Positions 43,030 to 52,280 of a stretch of 64,000 nt of DNA are shown piece after piece. Origin of the DNA: DATMXT01 sp963662765 (GTDB taxonomy: Bacteria > Bacillota > Clostridia > Oscillospirales > Feifaniaceae); the NCBI GenBank assembly GCA_963662765.2, contig CAXXUP010000004.1, positions 223,704 to 287,703 of the forward strand, written 5' to 3'. The translations under genes were made by a program, and so were the position numbers. Within the stretch, counting starts at the first letter, position 1. Every line of letters starts with the position of its first letter. Under the pieces are notes generated by a model. The model was not told the DNA's origin and did not search any database. It saw only the letters and a program-made list of their open reading frames with translations.

Positions 43030-44226
43030 ATGCTTGACGCAAAGACCATTGGGGCGGCTGTAGATGGGCTGGGTCCAGAGCTCATCGCTATGCGCCGCAA
43101 ATTCCACCGTCATCCAGAGCTCGGAGGAGCCGAAAAGGAGACTTCGGCGTTTTGCAAAGCTGAGGCCGAAAAGCTGGGGCTTTCGATCGAAATGATCACC
43201 GACATCGCGTTTACGGCGACCCTCGACACCGGACGGCCGGGCAAGACCATTTACATGCGTGCCGACATGGATGCGCTGCCAGTCAAGGAAGATCCGCTCA
43301 ACGGCGGCGGCAACCCCAAGCCCTGCGTGTCAGAAATTCCGGGCATGGCCCACGCCTGCGGGCACGATGCCCACACGGCCATTCTGGTCGGGGCAATGAA
43401 GTGCCTTGCCGCACATAAGGACGCGCTTACCGGCAAAGTGGTATTCCTCTTTGAATCGGGGGAGGAGAACTTCGGCTCGGGTAAGGAAATCGAAGCGTAC
43501 CTCAAGAATAAGGGAGGAGACCTCATCTGGGGCCTGCATGTGGCGCCCGACCTGCCCGCCGGCGTCATGAACTGCAGCGGTGGTGTGCGCACCTCCGGGG
43601 CTGGTAAGATTGTGGTGACCTTCCACGGCCGCGGCGGACACTCCAGCCGTCCGGACAGGTCCATCAATCCGCATGTCGCGGCGGCGGCGGCCATCACGGC
43701 TTTCCAGTCGGTCGTGCCGCTCGGAGTAGATCCCAACCATTTCGCGACCTTAGCCATCTGCTCCTGGAACGGAGGCACGATGTCCAATGTCATTCCGGAC
43801 GACGCAGTCGTCACGGGCGGATTTCGGGTTTACGACGCGGCCGACGGCGACAAGATCGCAGGCCGTGTCAAGGCGATCGCAAACGACATCGCGGCGGCCC
43901 ACGGCTGCACAGCCGAAGTTGCGGCCGAGCTTTTGATTGTGCCCATCAAAAATGATGCAGGCCTTGCCAAGGTCGCGGTAGATGCCATGGGTAAGCAGGG
44001 GGTCCGGCACATCGACATTCCGCCGATCGGCCCCTCCGAGACATTCGGATATTATTCTGAGGTATTACCGGCCGCATTTGCCTTGGTCGGCTGCGGCAAC
44101 AAGGAGGCCGGTATCACGGCCGGGAATCATATGGAACGCTTTGACATCGACGAAGGGGCTTTGGCGCTTGCCTGCAAGGTGTCGATCCAGTTCGTAGTCG
44201 ATGCCATGGGAGAGGGAGGGAAGTAA
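43030..44226 (+). CDS. M20D-family amidohydrolase, first of tandem pair
   Basis: 398 residues. MRRKFHRHPELGGAEKET, MRADMDALPVKE, the metal-binding block MAHACGHDAHTAILVG, Glu pair in ESGEENFGSG, and the lid-domain GRGGHSSRPDRSINPH are classic for M20D enzymes (hippurate, indole-acetyl-amino-acid and N-acyl-amino-acid hydrolases). The last metal histidine is in GNHMERFDIDE. It is cytoplasmic and hydrolyses an amide bond to free an amino acid. A second M20D gene begins one base after its stop, and a transporter follows. Confidence 0.88.
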   Translation: MLDAKTIGAAVDGLGPELIAMRRKFHRHPELGGAEKETSAFCKAEAEKLGLSIEMITDIAFTATLDTGRPGKTIYMRADMDALPVKEDPLNGGGNPKPCVSEIPGMAHACGHDAHTAILVGAMKCLAAHKDALTGKVVFLFESGEENFGSGKEIEAYLKNKGGDLIWGLHVAPDLPAGVMNCSGGVRTSGAGKIVVTFHGRGGHSSRPDRSINPHVAAAAAITAFQSVVPLGVDPNHFATLAICSWNGGTMSNVIPDDAVVTGGFRVYDAADGDKIAGRVKAIANDIAAAHGCTAEVAAELLIVPIKNDAGLAKVAVDAMGKQGVRHIDIPPIGPSETFGYYSEVLPAAFALVGCGNKEAGITAGNHMERFDIDEGALALACKVSIQFVVDAMGEGGK

Positions 44227-44227
44227 T

Positions 44228-45424
44228 ATGTTCGACACAAAGACTATCATCGCAGAAGCAGAGGCTGCCGAGCAGAGCATGATCACCCTGCGCCGGGCGC
44301 TGCACGAGCATCCGGAACTTGGCGGTTTCGAGGACTTCACCTCCGGCCTTGCGCAAGACGAGATGAAGAAGCTGGGGCTCCCCGTCACCATGATTACAAA
44401 ACAGGCCTTCACGGCGACCTTAGACACCGGGCGTCCCGGCAAGACGGTCATGCTGCGGGCTGATATGGACGCTCTAAAAATTAAAGAGGATCCGAATAAC
44501 CTCAAGGGGCCAAAAGTTGCTGTCTCCAAGATTGACGGCATGTGCCACGCCTGCGGCCACGATGCCCACACCTCCAACCTCATCCACTGCGCCCGGATTC
44601 TCGTAAAGCATAAGGATGAGCTAAAAGGAAAAATTGTCCTTCTGTTCGAGTCCGGTGAGGAGAATAACGCCTCGGCACTTGCCATTTGCGACTACATTGA
44701 AGCCAATAAGCCCGATGTACTGTTCGGGATTCATGTCGGCAGCGACGAAGAGTTTGGGCATCTGACGGTCTCGGACGGCGTGCGCTCCTCCGGCGTCGCT
44801 CTCATCACGCCGACCTTCGTCGGAGTCGAGGGACACTCCAGCAGGCCCGACCTATCGGTCAACCCCATCGTGCCGGCGGCCGCCGCTTACACTCAGCTAA
44901 CCTGTGCCGTTCCGCTCATGGCCGACCCGTCCCACATCAACATTCTGTCCATGTGTGTTGTTGAAGGCGGACACGCCTTCAACATCATTCCCCGTACCGT
45001 CACCATGTCGGGGGCGCTACGCTTCTTCGACCCGGTCGACGGCGAGCACGTTGTGCCGACCGCGCGAGCCATGTGTGAGAACACGGCCAAGGCGTACGGA
45101 TGCACCGTCGAGTGGCCGGATATCCCCATGTTCATGTATATGCCGATCATCAACGACCCCGCAGTTTGCGATGTCGCGAGGACTGCCTGCGACAAAGTGC
45201 TGCCAGGTTTTCGCAAAGAGATGCCGGGAATGGCCGGCAGTGAGTCTTTCGGTCGGTATTCCATGATCGTGCCAACCTGCTTCTCCTGGGTCGGGGCCGG
45301 AAACGCCGAAAAGGGCATGAATGCCGCCCACCACAACAAGAACTTCGATATTGACGAGCGGTGCCTTGTCGTTAGCGCCAAGCTTATGCTGCAGTTCACG
45401 GCCGAGTACTGCGCAATGCAGTAA
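44228..45424 (+). CDS. M20D-family amidohydrolase, second of tandem pair
   Basis: 398 residues from the ATG at 44228, immediately after the first copy. It shares the landmarks (LRRALHEHPELGGFEDF, LRADMDALKIKED, MCHACGHDAHTSNL, ESGEENNASA, GVEGHSSRPDLSVNP, HHNKNFDIDERC), so metal ligands are kept. The two proteins have equal length but are clearly diverged, which fits a heterodimer like AbgA/AbgB or two related specificities. Confidence 0.88.
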   Translation: MFDTKTIIAEAEAAEQSMITLRRALHEHPELGGFEDFTSGLAQDEMKKLGLPVTMITKQAFTATLDTGRPGKTVMLRADMDALKIKEDPNNLKGPKVAVSKIDGMCHACGHDAHTSNLIHCARILVKHKDELKGKIVLLFESGEENNASALAICDYIEANKPDVLFGIHVGSDEEFGHLTVSDGVRSSGVALITPTFVGVEGHSSRPDLSVNPIVPAAAAYTQLTCAVPLMADPSHINILSMCVVEGGHAFNIIPRTVTMSGALRFFDPVDGEHVVPTARAMCENTAKAYGCTVEWPDIPMFMYMPIINDPAVCDVARTACDKVLPGFRKEMPGMAGSESFGRYSMIVPTCFSWVGAGNAEKGMNAAHHNKNFDIDERCLVVSAKLMLQFTAEYCAMQ

Positions 45425-45491
45425 TGTAAGGGTAATACACTTGACATAGGAAGTGCGGGAGAAAAAACTCCGCAAACCGGCAATCATAAAA

Positions 45492-45538
45492 GGGTTCACG
45501 GCCGCCCGCCGCTTGCTGCGGCGGACGGCCATGAACCC
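45492..45538 (+). other. long imperfect stem-loop in the 344-bp gap after the M20D pair
   Basis: GGGTTCA...GGCCG...CCGCCGC pairs with GCGGCGG...CGGCC...TGAACCC around loop TTGCT. No T-run follows. It probably ends or stabilises the upstream transcript. Apart from this and the promoter at 45707, the gap 45425-45768 holds nothing recognised. Confidence 0.5.
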
Positions 45539-45706
45539 GAAATTATGCTTGACCAAAAAACATTTGTGCGGACGACCCGAACGAGCAAAGAAATACCCGG
45601 GCACTTCGTCCGCATCCAGAATCACCAATATCTTGAGTAAATAGCACAAAAAACGTAGCTGTGCCGTCACGATTTACAAGATTATGAACAAACTGTAAAG
45701 TTTCCC

Positions 45707-45735
45707 TTGCAAATGGGTTACAGAATATTTATAAT
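45707..45735 (+). promoter_or_regulatory. sigma-A promoter of the transporter gene
   Basis: TTGCAA (45707-45712), 17-bp spacer, perfect TATAAT (45730-45735), 33 bp before the start codon. Confidence 0.75.
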
Positions 45736-45768
45736 TAGTCTAACCCCAAAAGGTAAGGAGGAAAAACC

Positions 45769-46974
45769 ATGCAACCATGGGTACTCAATCAAGGATCAGC
45801 TTTGCTGATTATCGCAATCATTATGTGGCTTTCCGACATTGTAGGCACCGCAACGAAGGCAAAGGTTCCCGGCACGTTTGTTCTCTCCCTCATTTTGCTT
45901 GTCGGTTGGTGGACCGTTCTGCCGCAGGATCTGCTTGATATTTCCGGTGTTACGGCGCTTGCCAGTTTTGTACGGTATTACATCATGGTGCAAATCGGTA
46001 CGCTCTTTGACCCCAAGGAGCTCCTCCGCGAGTGGAAGACCGTTGTCACGACCCTTTCCGCAGTTGCCGGCATCATCATTTTAGTGTATGGCGTGGGCCA
46101 GTTCCTCATGGAACCCAACATCGCGCTTGCCATGACACCTCCACTCACCGGCGGCGTTATGGCCATGATGCTCATGAGCGATGCAGCCACTGCCATCGGC
46201 CGTACCGATGTGGCCACTGTCGCAGTTTTAGCCTGCGTGCTTCAGGGCTTCATGGGAATGCCCGGCGCATCGTTTTGCCTGTCCAAGGCCGGCAAACCCA
46301 TGCTTGAGCAGTACAGGGCAGGAACCTTTGTGGCCGAAGGCGGTCCTAAGGATGGCGTCGAGTCCAAGCCCAGGCTCATTGAGAGGATTCCCAAGAAGTA
46401 TCGCTCTGGCAACTACTACATAACGACCCTTATTTTCTTCGCGATGCTCTCCATGCTGCTTGCGAGCTTTTGCGCCACCCACGGGCTCAAGCTCATCAGC
46501 AGCTCCATCACCGGCATCCTCGTCGGCATCACGGCCTCTGCCTTAGGCCTCATTGAAAAAGACCCGCAGGGCAAGTCCCAGATGGCCGGCTACTCCAACT
46601 TCGTGCTCATGCCTTCGCTGCTCGGCAGCCTGAGAACCGCCACTCCCAAGCTTGTGGCCAGCCTCATCGGTCCGCTGCTGATCGGCTTCGCGCTTGCCCT
46701 TGTCGGCGTCGTCGTCACCTCCTTCGTCGTGGGAACCAGCAAACCTGTCGGCTTCAACAAGTACATTGCCGTGGCCTGCGGACTAAACTGCTTCCTCGGC
46801 TTCCCGCCGAACTACTATGTCACGATGGAGACCATCAATACGCTTACGGATGACGAGACGGAGCGCAAGTTCCTCGTCGACCAGCTCTTACCCAAGATGA
46901 TCATCGCTTCCATCACGGCCGTCTCGGTTGTCTCGGTACTCATTGCCGGCGTCATGTCCACCATGATCAAATAG
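45769..46974 (+). CDS. polytopic membrane transporter, family not assigned
   Basis: 401 residues with about ten hydrophobic helices, in two halves around a hydrophilic stretch near 190-215 (GGPKDGVESKPRLIERIPKK). Notable segments are ALAMTPPLTGGVMAMMLMSDAA near 120-140 and GYSNFVLMPSLLGSLRTATPK in the second half. These Gly/Pro-rich re-entrant-like loops recall secondary transporters with inverted halves (such as GltS or 2-oxogluconate-type carriers), but I cannot place it in a family. AGGAGG lies before the ATG. It has its own strong promoter and follows the two M20D enzymes, suggesting it imports their substrate or exports the product. Confidence 0.65.
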   Translation: MQPWVLNQGSALLIIAIIMWLSDIVGTATKAKVPGTFVLSLILLVGWWTVLPQDLLDISGVTALASFVRYYIMVQIGTLFDPKELLREWKTVVTTLSAVAGIIILVYGVGQFLMEPNIALAMTPPLTGGVMAMMLMSDAATAIGRTDVATVAVLACVLQGFMGMPGASFCLSKAGKPMLEQYRAGTFVAEGGPKDGVESKPRLIERIPKKYRSGNYYITTLIFFAMLSMLLASFCATHGLKLISSSITGILVGITASALGLIEKDPQGKSQMAGYSNFVLMPSLLGSLRTATPKLVASLIGPLLIGFALALVGVVVTSFVVGTSKPVGFNKYIAVACGLNCFLGFPPNYYVTMETINTLTDDETERKFLVDQLLPKMIIASITAVSVVSVLIAGVMSTMIK

Positions 46975-46990
46975 TTTTACAGTCATCGAA

Positions 46991-47020
46991 AACAGGGCCC
47001 TGCAAGGGCCCTGTTTTTTT
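46991..47020 (+). terminator. terminator after the transporter gene
   Basis: AACAGGGCCC/GGGCCCTGTT stem with loop TGCAA, then a seven-T run. Confidence 0.88.
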
Positions 47021-47174
47021 ATATATGTGCGGTAGATGCGCTATAAAAGTTCCCGGTCGCTTTACAATTTGTAGATTTTGGTATAAACTATCTAGGCTAG
47101 TTTATGGGGCCGGTGTTACCCCGGTCCGAAAATACGTGCAGGCCATAGCGCCGTGAGGCAGGAGGAGAGTGACG

Positions 47175-48542
47175 ATGCAGCGCAAGTTTTCAGGCGAATA
47201 TGCCGCCGTCGCGGCGCTCTCTGTTCTGCGCCTGTCGCTCGCGGGGCTCCACTACACGCCGCTCTTAGACGACTATATCCAATACCACAACTACGCGAGT
47301 CTGATGGGCGGGCTGTCCAGTGCAGTCAAAACGCTCGGGCTCTTTGCCGCCCGACCCATTGCCGGCCTGCTCGATATCGTGCTGTGGTCGCGGTTTTACG
47401 GGGACCTCTTTGTTGCGGTTGTGTTGATCTCTTTGCTGTACGCAGCCTCTGCCGTCATCTTCCGGCGGCTCTTTGAGGCGGGCAGCTTCTTTTATGTGGT
47501 CTATCTGCTTTTTCCTTTGGGCCTTGAAGGGACCTACTGGCTCTCGGCTGCGACACGAATCGTACCGGCCCTGCTGGCGGCGGCACTGGCTGGGACCTAT
47601 GCCAAAAGCGGCCGGCCGTTTTTGGTGGGACTTTGCTGTCTTGCCGCTGCCGGATTTTACGAACAAGGCTTTGTGCTGGCGGCAGGACTTGTCATCTGGT
47701 ACGCCATCGAGAACCGGAAATGGAGCATGGCGACGATACCGCCCTGCTGCCTTGCCCTCTACTTGCTTTTGACGCGACTGGCAGGGGAGTCAGCCCTTTA
47801 TGGCGGGCGGACGGAATATGTCATGCCGTGGGAGGTTTTCGGCAGTGTGACGGGGCAGATCTGGAGCGTCTTGAAAGGCGGAGCAGTCATCACTGTTAAT
47901 GGTGCTGTCCGGGGACTAACGGCAGGGCCGTGGGCCTTTGCCGTCATAGCGGTCTGTCTGCTTCTGGTTTGGAGCGTCCATAAAAACGGTGCCGGAAGAC
48001 CCCGCATGATTTTGCTCGGCCTGGCCTTTGCGGTAGGGCCGCTGGTGCCCTTTTTTGTCATCGCAAATCCATGGGTCAGCATGCGGGCGGCAGCCTGCTG
48101 TATCCCTGGACTTGCGCTTGCGGCCGACGCCGCTCTTGGCAGCCGGCGTGCGCTATCGGCCGTCTTTGCCGCAGTATTCCTGCTTGCGACTGCCTCCGAG
48201 CTTGCCGACTACGCTGCCGTCGCCCGGTATGACGCCGCGGTGCTGACGGCTTTGTCGCAGGCCACCGAGGGCATGGGGCGAGGGACAAACGTCGGCGTCT
48301 ACGGACTGGAGCCTTATGTTCTGACAGAGCAAAACTACATCTGGCACGAGCACATCCATGGGGTGACCGAGAGCCGCTGGGCCCTGACCGGCGGACTTCG
48401 GGCGGTGGCGGACAGTATGGATGTCCCGACCGTCACGCCGCTCGCCCAGAACATTTATATAGAATATGCGGATCTTTCGCAGTACGACCGCTTTTTGACC
48501 ATAGATGAGGAAATGACAATTACGGAGGGACCAAAAAAATGA
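47175..48542 (+). CDS. polytopic membrane protein of unknown function
   Basis: 455 residues from the ATG at 47175 (GGAGGAG upstream; a GTG at 47169 is too close to it). About ten to eleven membrane helices cover residues ~10-345. A ~110-residue C-terminal soluble part follows (NVGVYGLEPYVLTEQNYIWH, later YIEYADLSQYDRFLTI). An Asp pair in an early loop (HYTPLLDDYIQYHNY) resembles the acidic loop of GT39/GT-C-type membrane glycosyltransferases, but this is weak. The gene overlaps pncB by four bases (ATGA), so both are co-translated, though a functional link is not obvious. Confidence 0.65.
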   Translation: MQRKFSGEYAAVAALSVLRLSLAGLHYTPLLDDYIQYHNYASLMGGLSSAVKTLGLFAARPIAGLLDIVLWSRFYGDLFVAVVLISLLYAASAVIFRRLFEAGSFFYVVYLLFPLGLEGTYWLSAATRIVPALLAAALAGTYAKSGRPFLVGLCCLAAAGFYEQGFVLAAGLVIWYAIENRKWSMATIPPCCLALYLLLTRLAGESALYGGRTEYVMPWEVFGSVTGQIWSVLKGGAVITVNGAVRGLTAGPWAFAVIAVCLLLVWSVHKNGAGRPRMILLGLAFAVGPLVPFFVIANPWVSMRAAACCIPGLALAADAALGSRRALSAVFAAVFLLATASELADYAAVARYDAAVLTALSQATEGMGRGTNVGVYGLEPYVLTEQNYIWHEHIHGVTESRWALTGGLRAVADSMDVPTVTPLAQNIYIEYADLSQYDRFLTIDEEMTITEGPKK

Positions 48543-49984
48543 GAGAGCCTGATTTCAACCCAAACCTCAGTATGATGTGCGACTACTACGAGCTGACGAT
48601 GGGGAACGGCTATTTTGCCTACGGCATGGAGGAGCGGCCGGTTTATTTCGACCTCTATTTCCGAGACATTCCGGACGGGGGCGGATTTTGTATCGCCGCA
48701 GGCCTCGAGCAGGCAGTGGAATACTTAAGTCGGTTGTCCTTTACCGATGAAGACATCGCGTTTTTGCGTAAGAAGGACGGGTTTTCCGAAGGGTTTCTAA
48801 GCTATCTTCGCAACTTTAAGTTCGAGTGCGATGTGTGGGCGGTGCCGGAGGGCACGCCGGTTTTCCCCAACGAGCCACTGGTGCAGGTCAGGGGCCCGGC
48901 AGCGCAGGCCCACCTGCTTGAGACCATGCTGCTCATGACCATCAACCACCAGACCCTTATTGCTACGAAAGCCAACCGCATTGTGCGGGCTGCGGGACCC
49001 CGCCCGGTCATGGAGTTTGGGTCCCGGCGGGCACAGGGCTACGCCGGCGCTATTTTGGGTGCCAGAGCCGCCTACATCGGCGGCTGTGCGGGCTCTGCCT
49101 GCACCATTGCGGAGCAACTCTACGGGGTTCCGGCTATGGGCACCATGTCCCATGCCTGGGTACAGATGTTCGACACTGAGCTCGATGCATTCCGCGCTTA
49201 CTGCAGGCAGTATCCGTCAAAGGCGGTGCTGCTTGTCGACACCTATAACGTGCTGGGCACCGGCATGCCGAACGCCATCAAAGCTTTTCAGGAAGAAGTC
49301 GTACCGCGCGGCTTTCGGCCAGCCGGCATCCGCATCGATTCGGGCGATATCGCCTATCTCTCCAAGCAGGCGAGGTCGTTGCTGGACAAGGCCGGCTTCC
49401 CGGATTGTAAAATCACTGCATCCAACTCGCTTGACGAGTATATCATCCGCGACACCATCCAGCAGGGGGCCTGCGTCGACTCCTTCGGAGTGGGCGAGCG
49501 GCTGATCACCTCAAAGAGCGAGCCGGTTTTGGGCGGCGTGTATAAGCTCGTGGCCGTAGAGTTGGATGGGAATATTGTACCAAAAATAAAAATCAGCGAA
49601 AACGTTGCCAAAATTACGACGCCCCACTTCAAACGGGTCTACCGGCTGTATGAGAGGCGGAGCGGCAAAGCCATTGCCGATGTGCTGACCCTGCACGACG
49701 AGGTCATCGACGACACGAAGCCGTACACGATATTTGATCCCGAGTTCACCTGGAAGCACAAGTCGTTAAACAACTTTGCAGCCCGGGACCTCATGGTGCG
49801 TATTTTTGACAAAGGCAGGCTTGTCTACAAGCTACCTCCGATCGAGGAAATCCGCAGCTACTGCAAGGAGCAGATCAGCACGCTTTGGGATGAAGTTTTG
49901 CGGTTTGAAAATCCGCACCGGTACTATGTCGATCTCTCGCTGCCGCTCTGGAAGGTCAAGCAGGCGCTGCTCGAAGAAAAATAA
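48539..49984 (+). CDS. pncB: nicotinate phosphoribosyltransferase
   Basis: 481 residues, the long Gram-positive form. It begins MMCDYYELTMGNGYFAYG, has EFGSRRAQGYAGAILGARAA and the phosphoribosyl site stretch IRIDSGDIAYLSKQAR, and GVGERLITSKSEPVLGGVYK. It joins nicotinate to PRPP, the entry step of NAD salvage. Its start overlaps the membrane-protein stop, and it converges on an ADP-ribose macrodomain gene 20 bp away. Confidence 0.93.
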   Translation: MREPDFNPNLSMMCDYYELTMGNGYFAYGMEERPVYFDLYFRDIPDGGGFCIAAGLEQAVEYLSRLSFTDEDIAFLRKKDGFSEGFLSYLRNFKFECDVWAVPEGTPVFPNEPLVQVRGPAAQAHLLETMLLMTINHQTLIATKANRIVRAAGPRPVMEFGSRRAQGYAGAILGARAAYIGGCAGSACTIAEQLYGVPAMGTMSHAWVQMFDTELDAFRAYCRQYPSKAVLLVDTYNVLGTGMPNAIKAFQEEVVPRGFRPAGIRIDSGDIAYLSKQARSLLDKAGFPDCKITASNSLDEYIIRDTIQQGACVDSFGVGERLITSKSEPVLGGVYKLVAVELDGNIVPKIKISENVAKITTPHFKRVYRLYERRSGKAIADVLTLHDEVIDDTKPYTIFDPEFTWKHKSLNNFAARDLMVRIFDKGRLVYKLPPIEEIRSYCKEQISTLWDEVLRFENPHRYYVDLSLPLWKVKQALLEEK

Positions 49985-50004
49985 AATCTGTCCAAGCAGG
50001 CCGC

Positions 50005-50502
50005 TCACAGTGCGGAAGCGGCGGCCTTATAAGCCGCAAGAGTCCCCTCGTCAAAGCAGACGATGTCGACCGTCATATCCTCTTTGGATGTGGCGCGTAT
50101 GGCCGCAAGAGCGACTATAGCCGCTTTGTCTACGGGGTAACCGTAGACGCCGGTCGAAATGGACGGAAAAGCGATGTGCTTGATGCCGGCCGCTATGGCA
50201 AGCTCTAGGCAGCGCCTGTAGCAGGAGGAAAGCAGCTCGGGCTCACCATGGCGGCCGCCCTGCCACACAGGCCCGACCGTGTGGATGACATGTTTTGCGG
50301 GAAGATTGTAGCCCGCCGTCATTTTCGCATCACCGGTGTCACAGCAGCCTATGTGGCGGCATTCCTCAAGAAGACCGGGCCCCGCGGCACGGTGGATGGC
50401 GCCGTCGACTCCGCCGCCGCCCAGCAACGTGCGGTTCGCGGCGTTGACGATGGCCTGTGCCGGCCGCTTCGTAATGTCACCAAGCAATATGTTCAGCTGC
50501 AT
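50005..50502 (-). CDS. macrodomain protein (O-acetyl-ADP-ribose deacetylase type)
   Basis: 165 residues, a single macrodomain. IVNAANRTLLGGGGVDGAIHRAAG is the ADP-ribose pocket with the catalytic-type Asn and Asp. AFPSISTGVYGYP closes the distal ribose site, and VDIVCFDE is a core strand. Members of this YmdB-like group hydrolyse O-acetyl-ADP-ribose or remove ADP-ribose from proteins. It faces pncB (NAD salvage) at its 3' end. Confidence 0.9.
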   Translation of the reverse strand: MQLNILLGDITKRPAQAIVNAANRTLLGGGGVDGAIHRAAGPGLLEECRHIGCCDTGDAKMTAGYNLPAKHVIHTVGPVWQGGRHGEPELLSSCYRRCLELAIAAGIKHIAFPSISTGVYGYPVDKAAIVALAAIRATSKEDMTVDIVCFDEGTLAAYKAAASAL

Positions 50503-50606
50503 TTGTTACCTCCCCGGTCTTTTTTAACTTTTCGCATGACGGACACACACATGAAATAAACTGATACTATCATACCATAAATGGGGTTACGGAAAGGCTG
50601 GTGCGA

Positions 50607-51536
50607 ATGAAATACAACCTGACCGACATCGGGGAAATCAATGCCGCTGCGGCCGCAGACGGCAAGGCGCTGGTTCGGACGGCCGATGCGGCCTATTACA
50701 GAAGCGTTCGAGATACGGCAAAGGACATATACCGGCATCGGGAAGAGCGGCCGATCATTTTGCTTTCGGGTCCATCCGGCTCGGGTAAAACGACAACCGC
50801 ACTGCTGCTCGAGCATTATCTTGATGACAGCGGCTGTGAGACCCATACGCTGTCGATGGACAATTACTTTCTTCCGCTCACGGAGGACTGGAGAGACCGC
50901 GCCGAGCGAGGGGAGTTCGACTTTGAGTCGCCCGAGCGGCTGGACGCGGCTTTGCTGAATGAACAACTTCGGTCGCTCAAATCCTGCGAAACCGTCGAGC
51001 CTCCAAAATTCAAGTTTAAAGAGGGTTACCGGGTGCCGTCGGGGCGCGTCCTCACCCGAAAACCGGGCGAGCTCATCATTGTGGAGGGCATTCACGCTTT
51101 AAACCCGGACGTCATCACGCTGCCCGACAGCGAGACCCTGCGCATCTACATCACCGTGCGCACCGGTCTTAGAAGCGGAGAGACCGAGCTTGTGCCGCCT
51201 GAAATCAGGCTGCTACGCCGCCTCATCCGCGATAAGCTGTACCGAAAACGCAGTTTTAACGATACGCTTGATATGTACGCCGGCGTGGAGCGGGGAGAGA
51301 AGGCTTATATCGCCCCCTACATCGACAGGGCCACCCACCACATTGACACGTTCCACGCCTACGAGCTTGGCGTCTACAAAAAAGTGCTCCGTAACATTGA
51401 AGACGCCATTCCGGACAGTCCAGAGATGAGGGCGCTGAAAGTTATGCTGGATGCGGCTGTGCCAGTCGATCTTGAACTGCTGCCGCCGGATTCGCTCATC
51501 CGCGAATTTATCGGGGACAGCATTTTGCAATACTGA
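50607..51536 (+). CDS. uridine kinase-like P-loop protein
   Basis: 309 residues from the ATG at 50607. A ~50-residue N-terminal part precedes the P-loop LLSGPSGSGKTTTALLLEHYL. MDNYFLPLTEDWRDRAERGE FDFESPERLD is the substrate stretch of the uridine kinase/phosphoribulokinase family, and IIVEGIHALNPDV the Walker-B-like segment. A C-terminal extension of ~60 residues follows. Many Firmicutes carry such a nucleoside kinase homologue besides the true udk, so exact substrate is open. It is a single gene ending at a strong terminator. Confidence 0.82.
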   Translation: MKYNLTDIGEINAAAAADGKALVRTADAAYYRSVRDTAKDIYRHREERPIILLSGPSGSGKTTTALLLEHYLDDSGCETHTLSMDNYFLPLTEDWRDRAERGEFDFESPERLDAALLNEQLRSLKSCETVEPPKFKFKEGYRVPSGRVLTRKPGELIIVEGIHALNPDVITLPDSETLRIYITVRTGLRSGETELVPPEIRLLRRLIRDKLYRKRSFNDTLDMYAGVERGEKAYIAPYIDRATHHIDTFHAYELGVYKKVLRNIEDAIPDSPEMRALKVMLDAAVPVDLELLPPDSLIREFIGDSILQY

Positions 51537-51544
51537 TGTAATAC

Positions 51545-51587
51545 AAGAGAAAGCCGCAGGCGAACGGGTCGCCTGCGGCTTTCTCTT
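51545..51587. terminator. bidirectional terminator between convergent genes
   Basis: Perfect 19-bp stem (51545-51563 with 51569-51587) around loop ACGGG, with TTTCTCTT flanks on both strands. It lies between the kinase gene and the HEAT-like gene. Confidence 0.8.
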
Positions 51588-51633
51588 GCGGCAACGGCCC
51601 ACGCATTTGGGGATGCCATGGTCGGGCTTTGCG

Positions 51634-52245
51634 CTACAGCAGTTTTTCAATCGCCTTTTTAGCCTTTTTGTCGAGGAGCTCGCCTGACAAGGCGGAAAGC
51701 AGGTACTCGTCGATTTTGGGGTCGGCGTAAATCTTCTTGATAACGGCTAATACCGTGACGATGTCAAGCTGTACGGATTTTCGCATGGTCTCCCGCACCG
51801 ACATGATGTCGACAGCACACAGCGCCTTCGCGATGTCCCCGCTGTAGACAGGCGCCGCCTTTGCAATGATACCCAGCGAGCCAATGCACTGCCGGACGGT
51901 GATGGGCTTCTCGTCATTCAGAATTTCCAGATACGTAGGCAGGATTTCCCGCATTTTCCCCGCCTCATCCCACCGGACGTTTTCGGCAATCAGCATGACG
52001 CCGAGACTGCGCTGATAGGAATTGTCGCTGCCAAGCTTTTCGCAAAAGACATCAAAATATGGATACACGTCCCTGTCCATGCGGGATTTTTCCTGCAGCA
52101 GCAAAAACGCCCGATACCGGACATCGTCCTCTTTCAGGGAGAGCCACGCTACAAGCTGCGCCACATCCTCCGGGCCCAGTGAAGCGGCGGCCAGGCTCAG
52201 CTCTTCCGGCTCCACGGCCATGATGGATTCCATTGCAATCGACAT
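51634..52245 (-). CDS. HEAT-repeat-like helical protein
   Basis: 203 residues from the ATG at 52245 (GAAGGG upstream). It is entirely alpha-helical in appearance with pairs of helices at ~40-residue spacing (DDVRYRAFLLLQEKS, NSYQRSLGVMLIAENVRW, PITVRQCIGSLGIIAKAA, VRETMRKSVQLDIVTVL), the style of HEAT/ARM repeats used for protein binding. No enzymatic motif is seen. It lies 35 bp after an alpha/alpha-toroid gene, likely one operon. Confidence 0.6.
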   Translation of the reverse strand: MSIAMESIMAVEPEELSLAAASLGPEDVAQLVAWLSLKEDDVRYRAFLLLQEKSRMDRDVYPYFDVFCEKLGSDNSYQRSLGVMLIAENVRWDEAGKMREILPTYLEILNDEKPITVRQCIGSLGIIAKAAPVYSGDIAKALCAVDIMSVRETMRKSVQLDIVTVLAVIKKIYADPKIDEYLLSALSGELLDKKAKKAIEKLL

Positions 52246-52280
52246 CGTATGTACCCTTCTTTCACGGAAATTCTGTCGGT

